Shown here piece by piece: positions 1 to 6,782 of a stretch of DNA of 31,284 nucleotides (the first letter of the stretch is position 1; each line of letters opens with the position of its first letter). The notes below the pieces were generated by a model. It saw only the letters and a program-made list of their open reading frames with translations, did not search any database and was not told the DNA's origin. This DNA is from Endomicrobiales bacterium (lineage in GTDB: Bacteria; Elusimicrobiota; Endomicrobiia; Endomicrobiales; JALOBY01), in NCBI GenBank assembly GCA_023228045.1, contig JALOBY010000017.1, positions 1 to 31,284 on the forward strand, read 5' to 3'. A program made the translations under genes and the position numbers.

Positions 1-15
1 TTTTTTTGCATTCAT
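1..15 (-). CDS. Partial gene start running off the left edge (unidentified)
   Basis: Read on the minus strand, an AAGGAG Shine-Dalgarno (complement of 17-22) is followed by ATG at 15-13 and, out of frame with it, another ATG at 11-9. The second has the better spacing (5 nt after GGAG). Only three to five codons remain, so the product cannot be named. A 9-bp hairpin (21-42) lies directly upstream in what would be its 5' leader. The call rests only on the ribosome-binding pattern. Confidence 0.3.
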
Positions 16-20
16 GCTCC

Positions 21-42
21 TTTATTGAACCGTTTCAATAAA
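21..42. repeat. Inverted repeat / hairpin, 9-bp stem
   Basis: TTTATTGAA (21-29) and TTCAATAAA (34-42) are perfect complements around a CCGT loop. There is no T-run on the plus strand. On the minus strand it sits just before a ribosome-binding site, so it may be a leader hairpin or operator of the gene leaving the left edge. Confidence 0.55.
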
Positions 43-47
43 AGAGT

Positions 48-124
48 ATCAAATGTTTTTACTTGTCGTCTATATTTAAGACTTTATCCCTTGTTTTTAG
101 CAACACTTTTTGAGTATTATGCCC
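48..124 (+). repeat. Left copy of a 77-bp perfect inverted repeat
   Basis: Bases 48-124 are the exact reverse complement of 31208-31284, the last 77 bases of the window. Similarity stops immediately after 124. The segment is AT-rich and non-coding on inspection. Because the partner copy ends exactly at the sequence end, this may be a dispersed repeat where an assembly stopped; 77 is also a common assembler k-mer length. Confidence 0.9.
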
Positions 125-219
125 ATTCCGACGAAAGTCGGAATCCAGTTCAACATAGATTCTGTTTCATAGATACCGGCTGAAGTTTACCCTCGAATGC
201 CTTAATCGGGGGCCGGTAT
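125..219. repeat. Palindromic intergenic element (possible MITE-like repeat)
   Basis: Two nested inverted repeats are visible: ATTCCGAC-GAAA-GTCGGAAT at 125-144, a perfect 8-bp stem with a GAAA tetraloop, and ATACCGGC (173-180) paired with GCCGGTAT (212-219). The element directly abuts the 77-bp repeat and carries no convincing ORF. The form resembles short dispersed palindromes of many environmental genomes, but no second copy of this part occurs in the window. Confidence 0.5.
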
Positions 220-236
220 GACGGCTAATTTAATCA

Positions 237-256
237 GGTATAATGAACATTATACC
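237..256. promoter_or_regulatory. Perfect 20-bp palindrome over a TATAAT box: candidate operator of lemA
   Basis: GGTATAATG-AA-CATTATACC is a perfect 9+9 inverted repeat. It contains TATAAT (239-244), a good -10 hexamer, although no good -35 is seen about 17 bp upstream. It ends one base before the lemA ribosome-binding site (AGGAGA, 257-262). It could be a repressor operator over the -10 box or a hairpin near the translation start. Confidence 0.45.
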
Positions 257-267
257 AGGAGATAAAT

Positions 268-804
268 ATGATATTTCTATTTTTAGCGTTTCTTATTTTA
301 GTTGTTGTTTTTATTATTCTTTTTAATAAATTTGTGTCTTTACGCGTTAGGGTAAAAGCGGCATGGAGTGATGTTGAAGTTCAACTAAAAAAACGCTTTG
401 ACTTAATAAACGCCCTCGTTGAAGTTGTAAAAGGTTATGCAAGTTATGAGCAAAAAGTATTGCTTGATACAACTACGATTAGGTCTGCAAACCTTTCTTC
501 TGCGCCTTTGGCGGCCAGTGAGAATAGTGGAGCATCGCAGTTGCTAAAAAATGTTTTTATGGTTGCTGAAAATTATCCAAACCTTAAAGCCGCCTCAACT
601 TTTCTTGAATTGCAAAAAAATATTTCCGATGTGGAAAACCAAATACAGTTTGCAAGGCGCTACTACAATGGCGCTGTGCGTGACTTTAATGTGGCAATAA
701 CCATATTGCCTGGTCTGTTGCTTGCCGGTCCATTGGGATATAAACCAGAAACATTCTTTGAAGCAGATGAGGCCGAAAAATTAACTCCGAAGGTGGCATT
801 GTGA
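268..804 (+). CDS. lemA: LemA family membrane protein
   Basis: A 178-residue LemA-family protein, close to the usual 180-190. A single N-terminal membrane segment (about residues 2-22) is followed by a helical domain with the family pattern of a VKAAWSDVEVQLKKRFDLI-like first helix, and ENQIQFARRYYNGAVRDFN-like residues at about 126-144. LemA proteins are membrane-anchored helical-bundle proteins of poorly defined function, often beside a DUF2207 or TPM-domain protein. That is the case here: the next gene starts inside the lemA stop codon. Start ATG 268 is supported by AGGAGA six bases upstream. Family assignment is firm; cellular role is unknown. Confidence 0.93.
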   Translation: MIFLFLAFLILVVVFIILFNKFVSLRVRVKAAWSDVEVQLKKRFDLINALVEVVKGYASYEQKVLLDTTTIRSANLSSAPLAASENSGASQLLKNVFMVAENYPNLKAASTFLELQKNISDVENQIQFARRYYNGAVRDFNVAITILPGLLLAGPLGYKPETFFEADEAEKLTPKVAL

Positions 805-2690
805 AAAATGTTATAAAGACCTTGGTGTTTTCTTTATTTTTGTCTTTATTCTTTGCAGGGCCATTGTTTTGCCAAGAAAATACCGAGCGCATATTATCTT
901 TAATAAGTGATACACAAATAAATAAAGATGGTTCTCTTTCGGTTCGTGAAGAAATAACTGTTATGGCATTGGGCGATAAAATAAAACGAGGCATCTATCG
1001 CGATTTCCCGACAAAATATACTGACAAAAACGGCAGGGTATTTAAAACCACATTTGATTTAATTGAAGTGTTGCGCGATGGGCGCACCGAAAATTATTTT
1101 CAAAAGTCAGTTGATAACGGTTTTAGAGTTTACATAGGGAGAGAAGATTATTTTCTGCCGCAAGGTCAATACACTTATACATTTGTTTATAAAACTAATA
1201 GGCAGATTGGGTTTTTTAAAGATCATGATGAACTATTTTGGAACGCAATTGGAAATGGGTGGGATTTTCAAATAGAAACAGCTAAGGCCAGGGTAATGCT
1301 TCCAGAAGGTACTCATGATTTTATTGAAACTGACGCTTATACTGGTGCATATGGCCAACAAGGGAAAGATTTTATAAAAAATGTTTCTGGCGGGGCGGCT
1401 GAATTTGTAATAACAAAACCGCTTGCTCCGTATGAGGGTTTAAGTGTTTTTGGATCGTTTAAAAAAGGCATTGTCAAAGAGCCGACAAATCAAGAAAAAT
1501 TAGTTAGTTTTATAAGTGATAATATAGCGTGGTTAATTTTACTATTGGGAGTTATTATTATTTTTGTTTATTACATAATGGTTTGGAGTATTTTTGGTAA
1601 AGATCCAAACAAAGGTGTAATTATTCCTATGTATCAGCCGCCAGAGGGTTTTGGTGCTGCCGCGGTTAGGTATGTGAAAAATATGGGTTTTGATGCGAAA
1701 GTTTTTACGATATTTTTGTTGGATATGGCAATCAAGGGTGCATTGGTTATTAAAAACAATAATGACGAATATTCTTTAGAAAAAAAAGATGGTACTGGTA
1801 ATTTGTCGCCATGGGAAAATAAAATTGTTTCAGGGCTTTTTGGCGGGGCAAAAGAGTTGCAACTGACAAATGCTAATTATTTAAGAATTGGTGCCACAAA
1901 AAATATGCTTGAAGGTGAACTTTCAACCAATTATAAAAAGTCACTATTTGTTTTAAACTCAGGATATTTTAGTTTTGGTGTTGTGTTAAGTGCCATTTTT
2001 ACTTTAGTATCATGTTTTTCGTTAGTAGATGGCAAAGATTCTTCAAATTTTATTTTTTATTTTATTGCTTCTTTCCTTTGGTTTGTAATGTGTAAATCTT
2101 TTCGGGATTATTTTGTGCTTGGTATTAAAAAAGCAATTGTCCCAGGTGTTATTGTTGCTATCATTTCTGTAGTGGCTTTTTCAATGACTTTTGTAGGCAG
2201 CTATAATTTTTCGTTATTACCTTACCCATGCTTATTTTTGTTAACAGTGCTAAACTTTATTTTTTATATTTTACTTAAGGCGCCAACAAAGCATGGCAGA
2301 GAAATTATGGACAAAATAGATGGTCTGAAGATGTATTTAAATGTTGCTGAAAAAGATGAGTTAAGGGTTGCGAAACTTCCACAAAAGAAAATAAGTGAAT
2401 TTGAAAAATTTTTGCCCTATGCTTTCGCGTTTGATATTGAAAACAAGTGGTCAGAGTACTTTGCTGAAACAATAAGTGCCGCACAGGCACAGCCCGGGGG
2501 GTACACGCCATATTGGTACTATGGTTCAAATATACTTTTATTTTCAAACGCTGGTTTTATGAATTCTTTTGGTTCAAGTTTAAATTCTGCTATAAGTTCA
2601 GCTTCGGTTGCCCCTGGCAGCCGGTCTTATGGTGGCGGTGGTGGTTTTAGCGGCGGAGGCGGTGGCGGCGGTGGAGGTGGAGGTTGGTAG
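801..2690 (+). CDS. DUF2207 domain membrane protein with Gly-rich tail
   Basis: A 629-residue protein with a signal peptide (1-24), an extracytoplasmic beta-rich DUF2207 region (about 30-220), a membrane helix at about 243-265, a cytoplasmic segment, and further hydrophobic helices at about 388-406, 416-432, 446-466 and 472-493. The motif GREIMDKIDGLKMYLNVAEK (499-518) is typical of the family C-terminal part. The protein ends in a low-complexity run of Gly with few other residues, also common in the family. The start is GTG 801 within the lemA stop codon (GTGA overlap), so the pair is translationally coupled. Function is unknown; the LemA/DUF2207 pair is a recurrent envelope module. Confidence 0.88.
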   Translation: MKNVIKTLVFSLFLSLFFAGPLFCQENTERILSLISDTQINKDGSLSVREEITVMALGDKIKRGIYRDFPTKYTDKNGRVFKTTFDLIEVLRDGRTENYFQKSVDNGFRVYIGREDYFLPQGQYTYTFVYKTNRQIGFFKDHDELFWNAIGNGWDFQIETAKARVMLPEGTHDFIETDAYTGAYGQQGKDFIKNVSGGAAEFVITKPLAPYEGLSVFGSFKKGIVKEPTNQEKLVSFISDNIAWLILLLGVIIIFVYYIMVWSIFGKDPNKGVIIPMYQPPEGFGAAAVRYVKNMGFDAKVFTIFLLDMAIKGALVIKNNNDEYSLEKKDGTGNLSPWENKIVSGLFGGAKELQLTNANYLRIGATKNMLEGELSTNYKKSLFVLNSGYFSFGVVLSAIFTLVSCFSLVDGKDSSNFIFYFIASFLWFVMCKSFRDYFVLGIKKAIVPGVIVAIISVVAFSMTFVGSYNFSLLPYPCLFLLTVLNFIFYILLKAPTKHGREIMDKIDGLKMYLNVAEKDELRVAKLPQKKISEFEKFLPYAFAFDIENKWSEYFAETISAAQAQPGGYTPYWYYGSNILLFSNAGFMNSFGSSLNSAISSASVAPGSRSYGGGGGFSGGGGGGGGGGGW

Positions 2691-2756
2691 TTTTAAATTT
2701 TATAACGGACTATCAAAGTTTACAAATTCAGGTTTGTTTTTAGTTTTGGTTTAATT

Positions 2757-3674
2757 TTAAAACTTAGTAGCTTTGTACAATTTTCCTTGAAATGTTTCTC
2801 GTTTCTTAAAAAGCTCATTAACTGTATCAAGTAGTTTTTGCTTTTCTAATATCCATTCTGGCGCGATAAGCAGTTCTCTTGGGCAATCGGCGGTTATTCG
2901 GTGAATTACAGTTGTTGGGCTTTGTAGTTCTATAAAGTTTATAACCGCACTTGCGTACTCTTCCAGTGTTGTTGGCCTAAACATACCTTCCATGAACATT
3001 TTCTCAAGAGCTGTGTTTTTTACAATGTGAACTGGGTGAATTTTTATGCCATCGGGGCATAAATCCGCTAAGTGTTTTGCCGTATTTAAAACATCAGTTT
3101 CTTTTTCACCCGGCAATCCGATAATAATGTGTACACATATCTTTATTCTTTTGTATTTTCTTGTTAACTTAAATGCCTCAACAAAAGAATTAAAACTATG
3201 TCCTCGGTTTATTGCTTTAAGTGTTTCATCGTTTGCGCTTTGCAATCCATATTCAATCCAAGTATCATATTTTTGAGCAAACAAATCAATCAGGGCTAAT
3301 TTTTCTTCGTCAACACAGTCAGGCCTGGTTCCAATTGAAAGCCCAATTATTTCAGGATAAGGTAAAATTTGACTATATAGTTCGTTTAGTTTTTTTACTG
3401 ATGCGTAGGTGTTTGTAAATGCCTGGAAGTAAGCCACAAACTTTGTATTGCTTTTATTGTTTTTTATAACTGTTTCAATTTGTTCTTTTACCGATAGTTT
3501 TTTATTGGTATTTTGGTTGAAACTTGAGTTGTTGCAATAAATACAGCCCTTGTCTGATAATGAGCCATCTCTATTTGGGCAGGAAAACCCTGCGTCAATT
3601 GCTATTTTACGCACATTTTTGTAGCCTAATTCCCGATAATATTGTGATAGCGTGCGGTATTGTTTTTCGTTCAT
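2757..3674 (-). CDS. yhcC: Radical SAM protein, TIGR01212/YhcC family
   Basis: A 305-residue radical SAM enzyme. The iron-sulfur cysteines are C32, C44 and C47, in the YhcC-type arrangement (CPNRDG followed by GCIYC). Conserved downstream blocks include YFQAFTNTYA, GLSIGTRPDC and EYGLQSANDETLKAINRGH, shared with Elp3-like radical SAM proteins. The substrate of YhcC proteins is not established. The ATG is at 3674-3672 on the minus strand with no Shine-Dalgarno; a promoter positioned to begin transcription at about the ATG suggests a leaderless mRNA. It is convergent with the DUF2207 gene, with no obvious terminator in the 66-bp gap. Confidence 0.92.
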   Translation of the reverse strand: MNEKQYRTLSQYYRELGYKNVRKIAIDAGFSCPNRDGSLSDKGCIYCNNSSFNQNTNKKLSVKEQIETVIKNNKSNTKFVAYFQAFTNTYASVKKLNELYSQILPYPEIIGLSIGTRPDCVDEEKLALIDLFAQKYDTWIEYGLQSANDETLKAINRGHSFNSFVEAFKLTRKYKRIKICVHIIIGLPGEKETDVLNTAKHLADLCPDGIKIHPVHIVKNTALEKMFMEGMFRPTTLEEYASAVINFIELQSPTTVIHRITADCPRELLIAPEWILEKQKLLDTVNELFKKRETFQGKLYKATKF

Positions 3675-3680
3675 ATATGT

Positions 3681-3709
3681 ATTTTAGTATTTAGTGAGCA
3701 ACTTGACAA
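3681..3709 (-). promoter_or_regulatory. Promoter of the radical SAM gene (TTGTCA-N17-TAAAAT)
   Basis: On the minus strand TTGTCA (3709-3704) is 17 bases from TAAAAT (3686-3681). The predicted start of transcription, about 7 bases on, falls at the ATG (3674). Its -35 overlaps the -35 of the opposite-strand promoter by five bases. Confidence 0.55.
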
Positions 3710-3732
3710 AGCTTTTTAATAATTGCTATACT
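3703..3732 (+). promoter_or_regulatory. Promoter of the sigma-like gene leader (TTGACA-N18-TATACT)
   Basis: TTGACA at 3703-3708 is followed after 18 bases by TATACT at 3727-3732. Transcription would begin at about 3738-3740, giving a 160-base leader before the ATG at 3901. It shares its -35 region with the divergent radical SAM promoter. Confidence 0.65.
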
Positions 3733-3735
3733 CCA

Positions 3736-3801
3736 TTTGACGATGATGTCAGAGAGTTCGGCAAAGATGCCCTGAAAGCGAAAAAGCTTGTCGGGGTTTT
3801 T
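3736..3801 (+). ncRNA. Leader RNA with small hairpins and an overlapping intrinsic terminator
   Basis: Three potential hairpins follow the promoter. Hairpin A is 3736-3753 (TTTGAC / GTCAGA, loop GATGAT). Hairpin B is GGC-AAAGAT-GCC at 3760-3771, short but with a hexaloop. The terminator is 3770-3796 (CCCTGA+AAGC / GCTT+g+TCGGGG, loop GAAAAA) followed by TTTTT. The 3' arm of B overlaps the 5' arm of the terminator, so both cannot form fully. This is either a transcription attenuator of the gene at 3901 or a small RNA of about 60 nt. The predicted transcription start cuts close to hairpin A, which weakens that element. Confidence 0.5.
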
Positions 3802-3836
3802 CATTTTTAATATCAAATATTAGTAGTACAGGCAGC

Positions 3837-3880
3837 GGCGCCTTTTTAAAGCATAGAAGCTTTACGATGGCGTCTTTTTT
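3837..3880 (+). terminator. Second intrinsic terminator in the leader of the sigma-like gene
   Basis: Outer stem GGCGCC (3837-3842) pairs with GGCGTC (3869-3874). An inner perfect stem TAAAGC / GCTTTA (3847-3852, 3859-3864) closes on ATAGAA. TTTTTT follows at 3875-3880. It lies only 6 bases before the GGAGG ribosome-binding site (3887-3891), so transcription of the gene at 3901 must read through it. Confidence 0.65.
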
Positions 3881-3900
3881 ATTTTAGGAGGAAAATAATT

Positions 3901-4404
3901 ATGAACTTTGAAGAATTGGTAAAAAAAATATATCCCAAACTCAGTAGAATAATAGCGAAGATGTGGACAAAAACATCAGTTTTTGACAGAGAAGATATGC
4001 TTTCGGAGGCATTAGTGTTTTTATGGAGCCAGTGGAACGGCGGCAAAATACAAAATAAAACTGAGAGCTTTGTTTTGCAAGGGTGTTACTTTTATATAAA
4101 AAATTCCGCCCGCAAAACTTTTAATGCAAGGGAAACAAGATGGCTTAGTTTGGATGCCCAGTTAGATGGCGGCGGAGTTTTGGAAGATATAATTGAACAA
4201 GAACCAATTGTTTACGATACGCTTGACTATGCCGGATACATTCATATGCAGGATATGCTTAATGAGAGAGAAAAAAGTGTTATTAATTATTCATTATCTG
4301 GTATGACTACAAGGGAGATTGGCAAACTTCTTGGAATTTCTCATGTTATGGTAGTTAAAATAAGCGATAAGATACGCACAAAATGTTGCAAGATTTTTAA
4401 ATAA
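3901..4404 (+). CDS. Small sigma-70-like (ECF-type) RNA polymerase sigma factor
   Basis: A 167-residue protein with the two-domain shape of an ECF sigma factor. A sigma-2-like N-terminal part (about 5-85) contains DREDMLSEALVFLWSQW, recalling the DLxQExFLxxW core-binding helix. A sigma-4-like helix-turn-helix is at about 120-163 (LNEREKSVINYSLSGMTTRE, then IGKLLGISHVMVVKISDKIR). The start is firm: GGAGG is 9 bases before ATG 3901. No anti-sigma gene is adjacent. The gene is preceded by two terminator-like hairpins and lies just upstream of the ammonium-transport cluster, but whether it controls that cluster is not shown. It could instead be a diverged phage-type or regulatory sigma-like protein. 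Confidence 0.7.
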   Translation: MNFEELVKKIYPKLSRIIAKMWTKTSVFDREDMLSEALVFLWSQWNGGKIQNKTESFVLQGCYFYIKNSARKTFNARETRWLSLDAQLDGGGVLEDIIEQEPIVYDTLDYAGYIHMQDMLNEREKSVINYSLSGMTTREIGKLLGISHVMVVKISDKIRTKCCKIFK

Positions 4405-4464
4405 TACAAAGTTTTGGTTACCAGTTTCATTGTTCTTTAACTTGTAAAATTAAGCACAGAAAAC

Positions 4465-4542
4465 ATTAGCTAAGATAGCTAATTAATAGTTGGGCAATGT
4501 TGCCTGCAAATCTCCAATGATGGGGGATATGCAGGTTTTTTT
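4465..4542 (+). ncRNA. Structured leader with terminator, upstream of the porin-amt-PII genes
   Basis: Three elements lie in order. A perfect hairpin ATTAGCTA-aga-TAGCTAAT is at 4465-4483. A hairpin GGGC-AATGTT-GCCT is at 4492-4505. An intrinsic terminator is at 4503-4535: CCTGCA (4503-4508) pairs with TGCAGG (4530-4535), an inner CTCC pairs with the G-run around AATGAT, and seven Ts follow (4536-4542). The second hairpin shares 4503-4505 with the terminator stem, so the two compete. Loops AATGTT and AATGAT both have A at position 1 and G at position 4, as in ANTAR-protein targets. A distal attenuator for the ammonium operon is likely; the ligand or protein is unknown. Confidence 0.55.
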
Positions 4543-4591
4543 ATTTGCAAAAAATAAGCCGCCTAAAAGGTGAGCGAAAAAGGAGATTAGT

Positions 4592-5287
4592 ATGAAAAAA
4601 CCATTTGTTGTTTTAGTTGCTTTAATGCTGATAGGTGTAAGTGTGAAAGTTTTTGCAACACCTTCAACACAGATTTGGAACCCGTCAACAGATATTCAGG
4701 CACTTGGCACATGGCATCTTGGAATTGATAACTATTTTTCAGTTTCTAGTAATGACACAAAGCCGTACGCATTTCCAACAGATGTTGGTTTAACATATGG
4801 TTTATTTAAAAACCTTGAAGTTGGTGTTGATTTGACAGAGCCAACGGCCGACCCGCTTTACCTTAACTTTAAATATGGTCTGCCGGAGAGTGATGTTATT
4901 CCGGCTGTTGCCGTAGGTGCTTTCAATATAGGTACAAAGAAAGATGTAACAGATTACAATGTGCTTTATGGTGTCGTTGCAAAAACATTTAAACCAATAG
5001 GGCGTTTAACGCTTGGTTATTACAACGGCAATGATAAGTTGTATGTTGATGAAAATGGCCAAAAAGCAAATAGCGGTTTAATTGCCACTTGGGATAAAGC
5101 CATTACCGATAAAGTATGGGCAAGTGTTGATTATGCCTCAGGAATAAGTGCCTATGGCTGCTTAAGCTTTGGTGCTTCATATATGTTTGCTCCAAATACA
5201 AGCGTAATTTTGGGCTATGTTATTTATAACAACGACAAAATTAATGTTAATAATCAAGTTACAACACAATTAGATATTAATTTCTAA
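4592..5287 (+). CDS. Secreted protein, probable outer-membrane beta-barrel
   Basis: A 231-residue protein with a clear signal peptide (about 1-22, cut after VFA). The remainder alternates polar and hydrophobic residues in short strands with Gly/Tyr/Asn-rich turns, and the chain ends in Phe (TTQLDINF), a common ending of outer-membrane barrels. I do not recognise a named family. It lies between a structured leader and amt with a 28-bp gap, and has its own GGAG ribosome-binding site before ATG 4592. Being first in the ammonium cluster, it could be a nitrogen-responsive porin that lets ammonium or another small solute cross the outer membrane; that role is inference. Confidence 0.65.
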   Translation: MKKPFVVLVALMLIGVSVKVFATPSTQIWNPSTDIQALGTWHLGIDNYFSVSSNDTKPYAFPTDVGLTYGLFKNLEVGVDLTEPTADPLYLNFKYGLPESDVIPAVAVGAFNIGTKKDVTDYNVLYGVVAKTFKPIGRLTLGYYNGNDKLYVDENGQKANSGLIATWDKAITDKVWASVDYASGISAYGCLSFGASYMFAPNTSVILGYVIYNNDKINVNNQVTTQLDINF

Positions 5288-5315
5288 TTGAAGTTTAAAC
5301 AAAAGGAGAAAAAAA

Positions 5316-6713
5316 ATGAAAAGGATCTTGCTTACATTCATCTTAGGTTTTGGGTTACTGACAGGTGTTAAATTATTTGCCGATGAAGTTGTTTCTGCGC
5401 CGACAGATAAAACTCAAGCGGTCGCGGTTGCGCAATCGCCGACTCCAGTTTCAGCTACAGTCGCAACTCCGGCTCCTGCGCCAAAAATTGATACCGGCGA
5501 TACAGCTTGGCTTATAGTTGCCACAGCTCTTGTAATGCTTATGACACCAGGTCTTGCCTTTTTTTACGGTGGTCTTGTAAGGCGTAAAAATGTGCTTGGT
5601 ATTCTTATGCAGTGTATGATAGTGCTTTGCGTGATAAGTTTGCAATGGGTAATTTTTGGATATAGCTTGGCATTTCATCCCGGAAGTGGTTGGTTTGGCG
5701 GTTTAGATTGGTCGTTTTTAAGGGGTGTTGGTCTAGAACCATATGCTGATTACTCTGCAACAATACCCCATCAGTTATTTATGATGTTTCAAGCTATGTT
5801 CGCAGTTATAACACCTGCTCTTATAATAGGTGCGTTTGCTGAAAGAATGAAGTTTTCTGCTTTTCTTGTTTTTTTAGTTCTTTGGGCAACTTTGGTTTAC
5901 GACCCATTAGCTCACTGGGTATGGGGTGTAGGCGGTTGGTTAAGAGTGCTTGGTACTTTGGATTTTGCTGGTGGTACAGTTGTGCATATTAACGCTGGCA
6001 TTGCTGCGCTTGTAACAGCTTTATATCTTGGCAGAAGAAAGGGTTATAACGACAGCCCAATGCCGCCTCATAACATTCCATTTACAGTTCTTGGTGGAGC
6101 TCTTTTGTGGTTTGGTTGGTTTGGTTTTAACGCCGGTAGCTCACTTGGGGCAAACGGTATTGCCGTAAATGCATTTATGACAACAAACACGGCTGCCGCT
6201 GCCGCTGGTTTTATGTGGGCTTTGCTTGAGTGGAAATTTAGCGGTAAACCTACAACACTTGGAGTAGTTACAGGAGCGGTTGCTGGTCTTGTTGCTATAA
6301 CCCCCGCAGCTGGTTTTGTAGATGTTAGAGGTGCTTTAGCAATAGGTTTTCTGGTAAGTGTGTTTTGCTACATAATGGTTGCTTATGTAAAACCAAAACT
6401 TGGTTATGATGACTCGCTTGATGCCTTTGGTGTGCACGGTATTGGTGGTATATGGGGCGCGCTTGCCACAGGCCTTTTTGCAACTACTGCTGTAAATTCT
6501 GCCGGTGGCAATGGCCTGTTTTTTGGCAACCCAAAGCAGTTTATAATACAGGCACTTGCTGTTGGTGTAACTATTGGTTACTCACTTGTTATGACTTACG
6601 GAATTTTAAAAGTTGTTGATATAACAATTGGTGTAAGAGTAAGTGAGCAAGATGAAAGTATCGGTTTGGATCTTTCACAGCACCACGAAGCAGGTTACAC
6701 AGTTTTGGAATAA
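5316..6713 (+). CDS. amt: Ammonium transporter (Amt/MEP/Rh family)
   Basis: A 465-residue ammonium channel of the inner membrane. A signal peptide (1-22) and an Ala/Pro/Thr-rich segment (about 25-57) precede eleven predicted membrane helices. Key residues line up with E. coli AmtB: D216 and H224 in LDFAGGTVVHIN (AmtB D160, H168) and H374 in FGVHGIGG (AmtB H318), the twin-His pore. The C-terminal regulatory tail (RVSEQDESIGLDLSQHHEAG) that contacts PII proteins is kept. AAAAGGAGA precedes ATG 5316. A PII gene follows, the classical amt-glnK pair, so transport is probably gated by PII binding. Confidence 0.97.
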   Translation: MKRILLTFILGFGLLTGVKLFADEVVSAPTDKTQAVAVAQSPTPVSATVATPAPAPKIDTGDTAWLIVATALVMLMTPGLAFFYGGLVRRKNVLGILMQCMIVLCVISLQWVIFGYSLAFHPGSGWFGGLDWSFLRGVGLEPYADYSATIPHQLFMMFQAMFAVITPALIIGAFAERMKFSAFLVFLVLWATLVYDPLAHWVWGVGGWLRVLGTLDFAGGTVVHINAGIAALVTALYLGRRKGYNDSPMPPHNIPFTVLGGALLWFGWFGFNAGSSLGANGIAVNAFMTTNTAAAAAGFMWALLEWKFSGKPTTLGVVTGAVAGLVAITPAAGFVDVRGALAIGFLVSVFCYIMVAYVKPKLGYDDSLDAFGVHGIGGIWGALATGLFATTAVNSAGGNGLFFGNPKQFIIQALAVGVTIGYSLVMTYGILKVVDITIGVRVSEQDESIGLDLSQHHEAGYTVLE

Positions 6714-6719
6714 CACTCA

Positions 6720-6754
6720 CTTAAGCCGTCTCCAGTAATTGTAGGCAGCTTAAG
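6720..6754 (+). promoter_or_regulatory. Inverted repeat between amt and the PII gene
   Basis: CTTAAGC (6720-6726) pairs with GCTTAAG (6748-6754), leaving a 21-base loop. No T-run follows, so it is not an intrinsic terminator. It may be an mRNA processing or stability hairpin that sets the amt to PII ratio. Confidence 0.4.
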
Positions 6755-6782
6755 AAAAAACAAAAGCTAAGAGAGGGGAAAA

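Noticed and set aside
3736..3801. Fluoride or other known riboswitch in the sigma-like gene leader
   Set aside because: GATGATGTC recalls a crcB fragment, but the remaining conserved segments are absent.
4465..4483. First ANTAR hairpin at the perfect ATTAGCTA palindrome
   Set aside because: Its loop has 3 bases (5 or 7 if opened), never the required 6.
4405..4591. Sigma-54 promoter upstream of the ammonium cluster
   Set aside because: TTGGGCAATGTTGCC looks like a -24/-12 site, but the GG and GC are only 8 bases apart instead of 10.
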